Below, one piece after another: positions 1 through 9,355 of a stretch of 64,000 nt of DNA. Where the stretch lies: assembly GCA_022729575.1 (NCBI GenBank), contig DZAL01000002.1, forward strand, positions 1-64,000. Reading direction: 5' to 3'. Position 1 is the first letter of the stretch. Every line of letters begins with the position of its first letter. The position numbers and the translations under genes are program-made. This stretch comes from Thiomargarita sp. (GTDB taxonomy: Bacteria; Pseudomonadota; Gammaproteobacteria; Beggiatoales; Beggiatoaceae). The notes under the pieces were generated by a model, which was given only the letters and a program-made list of their open reading frames with translations, was not told where the DNA came from and did not search any database.

Positions 1-60
1 CCCAGAGGGAGAGGGGCGAAAGAAAATACGAGAAAATTTATGCTTCAGTACTTATTCCTC

Positions 61-274
61 GATTTGACAACTTTGCGGGTAGTCCCTCCAAACCAATGGA
101 GGTGTTAAAATTCAAGGAGTTATCAAAGGTCAAAGTTTCCTAAACCTTTGAGGTTTAGGAAACTTAGAATCGCCGAGAGTTCTTAAACCGGTGAGGTTTA
201 GGAAAATTAGCACCTGGATTTTAATACCTCCATTAGTTGGTAGGGACTACCACTTTTCGCAAGTTGTCAAATCT
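61..274. repeat. Family A palindrome split by a mobile element
   Basis: The left half (61-77, GATTTGACAACTTTGCG) and right half (252-274, ACTTTTCGCAAGTTGTC and on) together make one copy of the family A palindrome that recurs through the window. A MITE-like element lies between them. The halves share an 8-bp overlap (ACTTTGCG / ACTTTTCG, one mismatch), as expected of a target-site duplication. Confidence 0.8.
78..251. mobile_element. MITE-like element, copy 1 (E family)
   Basis: A 174-bp non-coding element with inverted ends: GGTAGTCCCTCCAAACC on the left and the complement of GGTAGTCCCTACCAAC on the right. Its interior holds one perfect hairpin (AGTTTCCTAAACCT, loop TTG, complement) and one degenerate hairpin. 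It is flanked by an imperfect 8-bp duplication and sits inside a family A palindrome. It codes for no transposase, so any movement would depend on an enzyme supplied in trans. Confidence 0.75.
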
Positions 275-288
275 AAAACTGGCCCCCC

Positions 289-390
289 AGATTTGACAAC
301 TTTTCGAATCAGATTTGACAACTTTTCGAAAGTTGTCAAATCTAAAGCTGGCCACTCAGATTTGACAACTTTTCGCAAGTTGTCAAATCT
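289..390. repeat. Family A palindromes upstream of pssA
   Basis: One half copy (289-307) and two full copies (311-343 and 359-390) of a roughly 33-bp palindrome, AGATTTGACAACTTTTC followed by its complement. The last copy ends 19 bp before the pssA start codon, so it would lie in the 5' leader or promoter. The repeats read through in frame upstream of the gene, which artificially extends the open frame. Confidence 0.85.
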
Positions 391-409
391 AAAAACAGAG
401 AGCACAATT

Positions 410-1234
410 ATGGCAGAAGCCGAAACCGACCAGACTACTAATAATAAGCCAAAACGCCGCCGCGGCATTTATCTGTTACCCAATTTATTTACCACCGCGG
501 CTTTATTTTCTGGTTTCTATGCGATTGTCGCCGCCACCAATAATCGCTTTGAAGCGGCAGCTATCGCCATTTTTGTCGCCATGGTGTTAGATGGATTAGA
601 TGGCAGAGTCGCCCGTTTAACTAAAACTCAAAGTGCTTTTGGTGCCGAATACGACAGTTTAGCCGACCTTATCTCCTTTGGACTGGCACCAGCTTTAGTG
701 ATGTATGAATGGTCGCTCGTTAGTTTAGGAAAACCAGGATGGTTGGCGGCGTTTTTTTACACCGCCACCGCCGCCTTACGATTAGCACGATTTAACACCC
801 AAGTCGGCAAAGTGAATAAAGCCTACTTTCAAGGACTACCTAGCCCGGCGGCGGCAGCAGTGATGGCTGGATTCGTGTGGGTAGGTACCGGTTATCAACT
901 TACCGGCACCAATATCAGCATTGCGATTGTCACCTGGATTCTCACCATTCTCACCGGTTTTCTGATGGTCAGCACCTTACGGTATCGTAGCTTTAAAGAT
1001 TTAGACTTGCGTGGAAGAGTACGTTTTGTCACGGTCTTGATTATAGTGGTCATCTTCATGTTCATCTCGTTGGACCCGTCCCAAGTATTATTTTTTGGTT
1101 TCTCCATCTATGCGATTTCGGGTCCTCTGGGCACTTTAATTCAAAAACGCAAACGTCGACTAGCGCGTTTAAGTACGGGAGGAGTTATCACCGACTCATC
1201 TCCTCCAGATGTACCACCGACTCCTAAGTCCTAA
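410..1234 (+). CDS. pssA: CDP-diacylglycerol--serine O-phosphatidyltransferase
   Basis: This membrane enzyme makes phosphatidylserine from CDP-diacylglycerol and L-serine, the first committed step to phosphatidylethanolamine. The protein has 274 residues. The CDP-alcohol phosphatidyltransferase signature is complete: D64-G-R-V-A-R69, then G78, D82 and D86 in the usual spacing. Several hydrophobic segments follow, including roughly residues 160-185 and 210-235. The arginine-rich N-terminus (KRRRG) and YLLPNLFT match the short bacterial type. I place the start at ATG 410 because the open frame further upstream (from 191) consists only of translated palindromic repeats. The ribosome-binding site is weak (AGAG). 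The gene stands alone on this strand. The C-terminal 25 residues are hydrophilic and Pro/Ser-rich. Confidence 0.93.
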   Translation: MAEAETDQTTNNKPKRRRGIYLLPNLFTTAALFSGFYAIVAATNNRFEAAAIAIFVAMVLDGLDGRVARLTKTQSAFGAEYDSLADLISFGLAPALVMYEWSLVSLGKPGWLAAFFYTATAALRLARFNTQVGKVNKAYFQGLPSPAAAAVMAGFVWVGTGYQLTGTNISIAIVTWILTILTGFLMVSTLRYRSFKDLDLRGRVRFVTVLIIVVIFMFISLDPSQVLFFGFSIYAISGPLGTLIQKRKRRLARLSTGGVITDSSPPDVPPTPKS

Positions 1235-1463
1235 CTTAATAGCATAGTCGGTTACCCTTCCACCAAGTTTAGATTCTATTCTCACCTCTGTAGCATTCAT
1301 TTTTAACGAGCCTCACTCCTGGATTTTCCAAGTTCTAAATTTGGAAAATCTAGGGACCTGGCACTGGTATTGCTTAATATTTAATAATGCTCAATCTTTT
1401 AATGATAAACTATTTTTACGCACTTTTAACTCAACCCTACCCCTCCTCGGTGTTGTGCCGAGC

Positions 1464-1664
1464 AACGGAATAAATTCCGGACTCCAAAATCACCATTGCG
1501 GTTGGAGTCCGGAATTTATTCCGTTGGGTTCTCCGGGCTAAGGCTACTCTATGTACACCAGTGGGTTTCGGCCCTCCGCGTGGGAGACGCGTCGTGCCGA
1601 GCAACGGAATAAATTCCGTACTCCAAAATCACCATTGCGGTTGGAGTACGGAATTTATTCCGTT
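1464..1664. repeat. Two long hairpins with a compensatory base pair change
   Basis: The 491-bp space between pssA and the next kinase holds two 62-nt inverted repeats (1464-1525 and 1603-1664) with the same loop. In the first, the stem reads AATTCCGGACTCC; in the second it reads AATTCCGTACTCC. The opposite arm carries the matching change (GGAGTCC versus GGAGTAC), so pairing is kept. Between them is CTAAGGCTACTCTATG and a CG-rich stem. I see no gene in this space; the small frame across the first hairpin is repeat sequence. Confidence 0.85.
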
Positions 1665-1725
1665 CCTACCTCCCACGCCGAGCGTGGGAACAAGCAGAAA
1701 CTCAAATAATTAACTACTCAGTCTT

Positions 1726-3771
1726 ATGAAAATAAAAAATTTAATTCATTTTATTTATAATTTATCTAGCCGATTTTCATTACGCACTATTCTCGTGGTG
1801 CCTTCGGTGTTATTAATTTTAATGGCAGTAGGTTTAACTGGCTCTTTAGCTTTACGTAATGGTCAAAATGCAGTCAATGAAGTCACCACTCAATTACGCG
1901 AAGAAATTACGGCCCGAATTCAACAACATTTACTGACTTACTTAGAAACGCCTCATTTAGTCAACCGGGTCAACCATGATGCCATCAATCTGGGGTTCTT
2001 CAATCTGCACAATGCCAACTTACTGGAGCAACATTTCTGGCACCAGTTACAAACTTTTCAAGTGATTAGTGGAATTTATTTAGGCACCACCGAAGGCGGC
2101 ATCATTGCGGTGGCCCGCTATGATAAAGATAAAATTACGATTCAATTAACCAAGGGATTGACTAAAGGAGATTATTATACCTATTCTACTGACTCTCAAG
2201 GTAATCGCACCACTTTATTAGAAATTGCACCTAATTATGATGCGACCAAACGTCCTTGGTATCAAGCGGCTACACAGGCGGGAAAACGGGTATGGAGTGA
2301 AATTTATACGTTCACTTATCCGGCCGGTAGTCTAGGAATCACTGCCAATCAGCCAATTTACAATAAGGCCGGTCAATTACAAGGAGTCTTAGCCGCGGAT
2401 TTTATGTTAATCAAAATCAGCGAATTTTTACAAAGTTTGAAAATTGGCCGCGCCGGTCAAACCTTTATTATGGAGCGCTCTGGCTTAATGGTTGCCTCTT
2501 CCACCACGGAACCTCCTTTTACCAGAGACCCACAAAGTAAAGAAGATAAACGTTTACAAGCCAGCGATAGTCGTACCCCACTCATTCGCGCCAGTAGTCG
2601 ATATTTACTGGAGCAATTTGGGAATTTAACTCGCATTAACCAGAGTCAGCAACTAAATTTTCGAATAGATGGAAATAAACATTTTCTACAAGTCACGCCA
2701 TTACAAGATAATTATGGTTTAGATTGGCTAATCGTCGTGGTCGTGCCAGAAAAAGATTTTATGCAGAAAATCAATGACAATACTCGTTTAACCATTATAC
2801 TGTCAATCGTGGTGGCCATGGTCATGGCACTATTAATGGGAATCCTGATTTCACAATGGGTGGTACATCCGATTTTACGTCTCAACACCGCCGCCAAAAC
2901 TTTAGCTAAAGGTGAATGGAATCAATCCATTCAATTAAAACGTGCCGATGAATTAGGACAACTGGCCGACTCCTTTACCCAGATGTCTCAACAATTGCAA
3001 GAATCATTTCTTACCTTAGAGCAAGCCTACACCATTGCCGAATCCGCACGTCAAACCGCGGAAGCCGCCAGTCTAGCCAAAAGTACCTTTTTGGCCAATA
3101 TGAGCCATGAATTACGGACCCCCTTGAATGCGATTATTGGCTATAGTAATCTCATCGAAGAAGAAACTTTAGACCTGGGTTACACCGAGATTATTCCATC
3201 TCTGCAAAAAATTCAACAATCGGGCCAATTACTGTTGGCACTCATTAGCGATGTTTTAGACATATCCAAAATTGAATCCGACAAGATGGAATTAAACTTA
3301 ACCGAATTTGAAATTACTTTTCTTATCCATGAGGTGGAGACTTTTATGCAACCATTATTGGTCACCAACCATCAAAATAATTGTCTAATAGTGGAATGTC
3401 CAACCACCGTGGGCCCGCTCTACACCGATTTTAACAAAATTCAACAAATTTTAAAAATTTTACTGAATAATGCGAACAAGTTTACGCACCATGGCATTAT
3501 TAGATTGACCGTGAAACGTACTGAAGCCGGCATTTATTTTGAAATTGCCGACACCGGTATCGGCATTGCGACCCAACATCTGATTGATATTTTCAAACCG
3601 TTTACCCAAGCCGACAATTCGAGTACGCGCCGTTATGGCGGCACCGGCTTAGGATTAACCATTTGTGAACATTTTTGCCAACTTCTGGGCGGCAATATTA
3701 CAGTTAACAGTGAGCTAGGAAAAGGTAGTTTATTTACGGTATATTGTCCTTCGAAAAGAGCTTCTACCTAA
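1726..3771 (+). CDS. Membrane sensor histidine kinase (Cache-HAMP-HisKA-HATPase)
   Basis: A 681-residue inner-membrane sensor kinase. The first transmembrane segment covers about residues 21-43. A periplasmic sensory domain of about 300 residues follows; KRPWYQAATQAGKRVWSE and the later ITANQPIYNKAGQLQGVLA are typical of double-Cache domains, which bind small organic ligands. The second transmembrane segment is about 355-380 and the HAMP linker about 381-430. The HisKA helix carries the phospho-acceptor H461 in MSHELRTPLN. The ATPase domain has an N box (NNANKF), DTGIGIA and GGTGLGLTI. There is no receiver domain and no response regulator nearby. The kinase core closely resembles that of the next gene, 134 bp downstream on the same strand, so the two may act together or have arisen by duplication. 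The ligand is unknown. Confidence 0.9.
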   Translation: MKIKNLIHFIYNLSSRFSLRTILVVPSVLLILMAVGLTGSLALRNGQNAVNEVTTQLREEITARIQQHLLTYLETPHLVNRVNHDAINLGFFNLHNANLLEQHFWHQLQTFQVISGIYLGTTEGGIIAVARYDKDKITIQLTKGLTKGDYYTYSTDSQGNRTTLLEIAPNYDATKRPWYQAATQAGKRVWSEIYTFTYPAGSLGITANQPIYNKAGQLQGVLAADFMLIKISEFLQSLKIGRAGQTFIMERSGLMVASSTTEPPFTRDPQSKEDKRLQASDSRTPLIRASSRYLLEQFGNLTRINQSQQLNFRIDGNKHFLQVTPLQDNYGLDWLIVVVVPEKDFMQKINDNTRLTIILSIVVAMVMALLMGILISQWVVHPILRLNTAAKTLAKGEWNQSIQLKRADELGQLADSFTQMSQQLQESFLTLEQAYTIAESARQTAEAASLAKSTFLANMSHELRTPLNAIIGYSNLIEEETLDLGYTEIIPSLQKIQQSGQLLLALISDVLDISKIESDKMELNLTEFEITFLIHEVETFMQPLLVTNHQNNCLIVECPTTVGPLYTDFNKIQQILKILLNNANKFTHHGIIRLTVKRTEAGIYFEIADTGIGIATQHLIDIFKPFTQADNSSTRRYGGTGLGLTICEHFCQLLGGNITVNSELGKGSLFTVYCPSKRAST

Positions 3772-3905
3772 TAGATAAATCATCTATCAGCACCAATAAA
3801 AAAGGAGTCCAAAACCAGTTTTGGGCTCCGGTTTTAGACACTTGTAACAAGTTGTCAAGTCCCCGCTTAATCATAAAATCTGATTTTACCAAGAGCCATA
3901 ATAAT

Positions 3906-6900
3906 ATGCTAGGACTACCAGATTATACTGTCACTGAAAAGATTTACCAAGGAGACAAAACTGTCGTCTATCGCGGCTATCGTGAGGAGGACACTTTGCC
4001 AGTGATTATCAAAACCTTGTTAAGCCCTTATCCGGAACCCAAAAAAATCGCGCAATTTCACCATGAATATGAAATTACCAAGGATTTAAATTTAACCGGT
4101 ATTATCAAACCTTATGAATTGCGAAAATATAAAAATACCTGGGCGCTCATTTTAGAGGACATTCATGGCTCCTCCTTAAAAAATTTACTGGCAGTCCAGC
4201 AATTAGACTTAGTGACTTTTCTGCAAATTGCGCTGATACTGGCAGAAACTTTAAGTGAGTTACACCGTCATAATATCATTCATAAAGATATTAAGCCGGC
4301 GAATATCATCGTGAATCTGCACACCCACCAGGTCCGATTAACCGATTTTAGTATTTCCTCCAAGCTCTCTTTAGAAACGCCAGCGATTAATCAGCCTAAC
4401 TTGTTAGAAGGGACGTTAACCTATATGTCACCGGAACAAACCGGCCGCATGAATCGCCCGTTAGACTACCGCACTGATTTCTACTCGTTAGGTATCGTCT
4501 TTTATGAAATGTTAGTGGGACACCCACCGTTTCAAAGTGTTAATGCCATTGAATTGGTACATGCGCATCTAGCGAAACATCCGCTACCACCGCATAAAGT
4601 TAATCGCCAACTGCCACGGGCAATTTCTCATATCATTATGAAATTAATTGCCAAAAGTCCAGAAACCCGCTATCAGAATGCCAGAGGACTGAAAGCGGAC
4701 TTGCTAACCTGTTGGCACCAATTACAAACGACCGGTAAAATTGAAGAATTTATCTGTGGTCAACAAGACCGGTCGGATAAATTTCAACTGTCACCGAAAA
4801 TCTATGGACGAGATAATGAATTAGGTAAACTGCTACAAACTTTTGAGCGAGTTAAACACGGGGCCACGGAATTATTATTAGTGACGGGTCCCGCCGGTAT
4901 AGGTAAATCAGCGTTGATTCAGCAAATTTACAAACCACTGGTGCAACGTTATGGTTATTTTGTCGCCGGTAAATTTGACCACTCGCAACGTCATCTCCCC
5001 TATCATGCCATTATTCAAGCCAGTCGTGACTTATTAACTCAAATTTTAACTGAATCCGAAGAGCGTATTCACTATTGGCAAGAATTATTGAATAATACTT
5101 TAGGCGACTCCTTACCATTATTGCTCGAAGTCTTACCCGAATTAGAAATTTTACTTGGAGTCCCCCCGGCGGCAACCTGGTCCTCGCTCTTGGAAATACA
5201 ATATCGCTTTAATCTGGCGCTCCAACAATTCATTCAAACTTTTGCGCAACCTGATCACCCGCTAGTGATTTTCCTAGACGATATGCAATGGGCCGATGCC
5301 ACTTCATTAAAATTGATAGAAAGTTTACTCACCGAAACTATTCGTGCGCCTTTATTTATCATTGGGGCTTATCAAGATGAAGAAGTAACCGCCACTCATC
5401 CTCTTACTCACACGCTCCTAAAAATTCAAGAATCGCAGTCTTATCCTACTCAAATTCGCTTGTCACCCCTCAGTTTAATCAGTATCAATCAACTCATTAT
5501 CGATACGATACATGCTGAGACTACGGACTCGTTAGCACTGGCGAATTTAATTTTACGCAAAACCGACGGCAATCCCTTTTTCGTCACTGAATTTCTGAAG
5601 ACTCTCTACCATAACCAGTTACTACGTTTTGATACTCAACAATTGACTTGGGTCTGGGATTTAGAGCAAATTCAACAATGTATTATCACTGATAACGTAG
5701 TAGATTTGCTGATTAATCAACTGCAAGAATTTCCTGAAGTGACTCGTCTGGTGCTAACCCGAGCGGCTTGTATTGGCATAGAATTTGACCTGTTAACTTT
5801 AGCCACCATTTCTAATTACTCTCCTTTTGCCACCGCCCAAGCCCTGATCAGCACCTTGGAAAGTAATGTCTGCCTGCCGTTAGGAGATGGCTATAGATAT
5901 ACCCTGGTCGAAGAATTTTTTACCGTATTGACCCAGCAAAGTGAAACGGAGAAACAACTCTTTCTATCGAAATGCCGCTATCGCTTTTCTCATTCACGAA
6001 TCCAACAAGCGGCTTATTCACTACTTAGCGCAACCGAGCAACAAGTCATTCATTATCGACTAGGTAATTTATTATTAGAAACTTATTCGACCGCGGATTC
6101 CGTAGAAGAACGATTGTTTGAGATTGCCAACCATTTAAATCAAGGAGTATCACTGGTCCAGTTTTTTCTGGAAAAAGTGCAACTGGCCAGTTTAAATCTG
6201 CGAGCGGGGCGCAAAGCCAAAATGACGATGGCTTATGCTACCGCCACTAAATATCTTAACACCGGCTTGAGCTTACTCAATGAAAACAGTTGGCGGGAGT
6301 ATTATGCACTGACCTTGGCGTTAACCGTGGAATTGCTAGAAATTGCTTATTTTAACCGAAATTTGACCACCGCGGCACCATTGGCCGATACCGCCTTACA
6401 ACACGCGCAGTCGGTGTTAGACACGGTTAAAATCTATGAACTCAAAATTAATTTTTATGTGGCGCAAACTCAACTGCTCACCGCTATCGACTTAGCTTTA
6501 GAGATTTTGACCAAATTAGAAGTTACTTGGTGCAAGATTCCTCCAACCTTCAGCTTGGAAGAATTAAGTCAACTACCACCGCTAAACTACCCAGTGGCCA
6601 CCGCCGCTTTACGCATTTTCGTCGCCATCGCACCTGCCATTTACATTGCTAAACCAGAAATATTTGCTACGCTAGTCTTCACCATGTTGAAATTAAGCCT
6701 CACCTATGGTAATGCCCCAGAATCGGCGGTTGCTTATGCCTGTTATGGTTTAATTTTATGTGGCACTTCAAACGATATAGAAAGAGGTTATCAACTCGGT
6801 CAATTGGCATTAGTCTTAGTGGAGCAATTCAAAGCTAATTCACTGAAACCTAAAATTTACGAAATCGTCAATGCGCATATTCAATTATGGAAGAAGCATG

Positions 6901-9206
6901 TTAAGACTACCTTGGCACCATTACAAGACACTATTGAACTCAGCCGCAATCAAGGTGATTTTGAATTTGCCGGCTATACTACTATTGCCTACACTATTCA
7001 CCTTTTTTTCATTGGCGAGCCATTAACTGTGGTGGCCAAACAATATCATAAATACTTGGAGTTGATGACCTCGCTTAAACAATCTTTGGCGCCTCCTTTT
7101 ATTAATATATGGCAACAATTGGTAGCTAATTTAATGTCAGTTGAAGTGATAAACTCGCCGGCCCGGCTCACCGGAGAATATTTAGACGAAACACAGATAT
7201 TACCGTGGTTAGTAGAGACCAATAATCATTCTTCTCGATTTGCGTTTCACCTGGTCAAGTGCATGTTAAATTATTGGTTTAATGACTTTGAAGCCGCCAT
7301 CGCCCAGGCTCAATTGGCTAGACCATACGAAATGGCCATCACCGGTTTATTGTTGATAGCCGAATTAAATTTCTATGAATCACTCGCCCGTCTCGCGCAC
7401 GCGCAGTCACTAGCTACCGGCGACACCACGGCTTTAATTGAACCAGTCACACGCTATAATCAACCTCAAATGCAACACTGGGCGAGTCAGGCGCCCATGA
7501 ATTATCAACATAAATATTATTTAGTCGAAGCGGAATTAGCACGGTTACAAGGACACGTTACCGAGGCGATGAGCCTCTATGAGCAAGCCATTGAAGGGGC
7601 GCAGAAAGAAGGTTATCTACAAGAAATGGCCTTAGCCAATGAACGCGCCGCCGAATTTTATTTGGCCTTAGGACAAACCAAAATTGCTAAAATGTATTTA
7701 ACCGAAGCCCATTCCGCTTATTTAACTTGGGGTGCTCACGCTAAAGTCAAAGAGTTACGACAACGTTACTCCTTTTTGGCGGTCAGCACCACGGCTTACG
7801 ATGCTCATTTGCCACAGCATTCCCTGATGGCGACAGTCACCGCGACCACTTTAACCATGGACAATCCGTTGGACTTTACCACCATGATTAAGGTCAATCA
7901 AGCCATTTCTAGCGAAATTGTCTTAGACCAGTTGATTCAACAGTTAATGCACATTGTCCTGGAAAACCTGGGGGCTGAAGAAGGTTGGCTACTCCTCACG
8001 AAAACGACTTCAAGCCCGACTGCCAGTACGCCAAATCCAAGTTTGACTCCACTATTTCTGGAAGCCTACGCCACCACGGAACAAGTCCAACTGTTAAATT
8101 CGCTCCCCTTGGACTCCACGACCCTGCATGAGCATACCTTATCAAACTCCATCGTCAAATATGTAGCCCGCACTCAATCTCCTCTAGTTATCCACAACGC
8201 CAGTCACAACCATTTATTTAGCAACGACCCTTATATTATTCAAAAGCAACCCAAATCAGTGTTGTGTACCCCGATTATCAATAAAAATCAATTGATTGGT
8301 ATTATTTACCTAGAAAATAATTTAACCGCTGGCGCGTTCACTCAAGACCGCTTGACGATATTAAAATTGCTTTCCACCCAAATGGCGATTTCTCTGGAAA
8401 ATGCTCGATTCTATGCACAATTAGAACAAGCACGGTTAACCGCCGAGCAAGCGCGAGTAGCTGCCGAGCAAGCGCGTCAAACTGCCGAAACCGCCAGCCG
8501 TGCCAAAAGCACGTTTTTAGCCAAAATGAGCCATGAGCTACGCACCCCCTTGAATGCCATTTTAGGTTATAGTGATCTGTTGCAAGAGGAAGCCGAAGAA
8601 GCTCATTATAACAGTATTCTACCCGACCTGGAGCGGATTCAAATCGCCGGCCATAACTTGTTGGGCATTATCAGTGACATCTTAGATATTTCTAAAATTG
8701 AAGCCGATAAATTAGACCTAAATTTATCCGAATTTGTCGTCACCGAATTAATTGAAGAAGTCGTGACCACGATTCAACCGTTGCTCTCTTTGGAAAATAA
8801 TCGGTTAATAGTCCAGCCCGCAAATAATCTTGGCACCTGCCAGGCCGACCGCCAAAAAGTAGCGCAAATTTTATTAAATTTATTGAACAATGCCACCAAA
8901 TTTACTCATCAAGGCACGATTACCTTCACCTGTTATCGTCAAACTATTGCCGCCACTCATTCCGATTGGTTATTTTTCCAAATTGTCGACACCGGCATTG
9001 GGATTCCTCAAGCGCAGATGAGTGACATTTTCGAAGCGTTTTGCCAAGCCGATAATTCCAGCACGCGCCGTTACGAAGGGGCTGGTTTAGGCTTAACTAT
9101 CAGTGAACATTTTGCGCGTGCTCTGGGTGGCAATATTTCGTTGACTTCTGAACCAGGTCAGGGGTCGATTTTTACGGTGCAATTACCCGCTAAAGTGAAG
9201 TTATGA
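3906..9206 (+). CDS. Ser/Thr kinase / AAA ATPase / GAF / histidine kinase fusion
   Basis: A giant cytoplasmic signalling protein of 1766 residues, of the trifunctional type known from cyanobacteria (HstK-like) and other large-genome bacteria. The N-terminal Ser/Thr kinase (about 1-265) has lysine K36, HKD at 126-128 in place of HRD, and DFS at 147-149 in place of DFG. An AAA/STAND-like ATPase follows with a P-loop at about 328-335 (GPAGIGKS) and Walker B near 456 (FLDDMQWAD), then a long helical region. A GAF domain lies at about 1322-1500. The HisKA domain has H1543 in MSHELRTPLN, and a HATPase ends the protein (DTGIGIP, GAGLGLTI). I use ATG 3906, since the open frame before it overlaps the previous gene and looks non-coding. 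Whether the kinase with DFS is active is not visible from sequence. There is no neighbouring response regulator. Confidence 0.9.
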   Translation: MLGLPDYTVTEKIYQGDKTVVYRGYREEDTLPVIIKTLLSPYPEPKKIAQFHHEYEITKDLNLTGIIKPYELRKYKNTWALILEDIHGSSLKNLLAVQQLDLVTFLQIALILAETLSELHRHNIIHKDIKPANIIVNLHTHQVRLTDFSISSKLSLETPAINQPNLLEGTLTYMSPEQTGRMNRPLDYRTDFYSLGIVFYEMLVGHPPFQSVNAIELVHAHLAKHPLPPHKVNRQLPRAISHIIMKLIAKSPETRYQNARGLKADLLTCWHQLQTTGKIEEFICGQQDRSDKFQLSPKIYGRDNELGKLLQTFERVKHGATELLLVTGPAGIGKSALIQQIYKPLVQRYGYFVAGKFDHSQRHLPYHAIIQASRDLLTQILTESEERIHYWQELLNNTLGDSLPLLLEVLPELEILLGVPPAATWSSLLEIQYRFNLALQQFIQTFAQPDHPLVIFLDDMQWADATSLKLIESLLTETIRAPLFIIGAYQDEEVTATHPLTHTLLKIQESQSYPTQIRLSPLSLISINQLIIDTIHAETTDSLALANLILRKTDGNPFFVTEFLKTLYHNQLLRFDTQQLTWVWDLEQIQQCIITDNVVDLLINQLQEFPEVTRLVLTRAACIGIEFDLLTLATISNYSPFATAQALISTLESNVCLPLGDGYRYTLVEEFFTVLTQQSETEKQLFLSKCRYRFSHSRIQQAAYSLLSATEQQVIHYRLGNLLLETYSTADSVEERLFEIANHLNQGVSLVQFFLEKVQLASLNLRAGRKAKMTMAYATATKYLNTGLSLLNENSWREYYALTLALTVELLEIAYFNRNLTTAAPLADTALQHAQSVLDTVKIYELKINFYVAQTQLLTAIDLALEILTKLEVTWCKIPPTFSLEELSQLPPLNYPVATAALRIFVAIAPAIYIAKPEIFATLVFTMLKLSLTYGNAPESAVAYACYGLILCGTSNDIERGYQLGQLALVLVEQFKANSLKPKIYEIVNAHIQLWKKHVKTTLAPLQDTIELSRNQGDFEFAGYTTIAYTIHLFFIGEPLTVVAKQYHKYLELMTSLKQSLAPPFINIWQQLVANLMSVEVINSPARLTGEYLDETQILPWLVETNNHSSRFAFHLVKCMLNYWFNDFEAAIAQAQLARPYEMAITGLLLIAELNFYESLARLAHAQSLATGDTTALIEPVTRYNQPQMQHWASQAPMNYQHKYYLVEAELARLQGHVTEAMSLYEQAIEGAQKEGYLQEMALANERAAEFYLALGQTKIAKMYLTEAHSAYLTWGAHAKVKELRQRYSFLAVSTTAYDAHLPQHSLMATVTATTLTMDNPLDFTTMIKVNQAISSEIVLDQLIQQLMHIVLENLGAEEGWLLLTKTTSSPTASTPNPSLTPLFLEAYATTEQVQLLNSLPLDSTTLHEHTLSNSIVKYVARTQSPLVIHNASHNHLFSNDPYIIQKQPKSVLCTPIINKNQLIGIIYLENNLTAGAFTQDRLTILKLLSTQMAISLENARFYAQLEQARLTAEQARVAAEQARQTAETASRAKSTFLAKMSHELRTPLNAILGYSDLLQEEAEEAHYNSILPDLERIQIAGHNLLGIISDILDISKIEADKLDLNLSEFVVTELIEEVVTTIQPLLSLENNRLIVQPANNLGTCQADRQKVAQILLNLLNNATKFTHQGTITFTCYRQTIAATHSDWLFFQIVDTGIGIPQAQMSDIFEAFCQADNSSTRRYEGAGLGLTISEHFARALGGNISLTSEPGQGSIFTVQLPAKVKL

Positions 9207-9232
9207 CCAGATTTGTGACCAGATTTGTGACC

Positions 9233-9355
9233 AGATTTGACAACTTTTCGAAAGTTGTCAAATCTCAATTTGTGACCAGATTTGACAACTTTTCGAAAGT
9301 TGTCAAATCTCAATTTGTGACCAGATTTGACAACTTTTCGAAAGTTGTCAAATCT
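9233..9355. repeat. Three tandem family A palindromes
   Basis: Three identical palindromes (AGATTTGACAACTTTTC plus complement) at 9233-9265, 9278-9310 and 9323-9355, period 45 bp, separated by CAATTTGTGACC. They fill the space between two convergent genes. The last base of copy 3 is part of the stop codon of the secretion ABC transporter. The hairpins could act as a shared two-way transcription end, though no T-run follows. Confidence 0.9.

Noticed and set aside
191-409. Long N-terminus of PssA
   Set aside because: These residues are translated family A palindromes and element sequence; the family start fits ATG 410.
1341-1541. Small protein gene between pssA and the sensor kinase
   Set aside because: Most of the frame is the inverted repeat, it starts at TTG without a ribosome-binding site, and the protein has no recognisable features.
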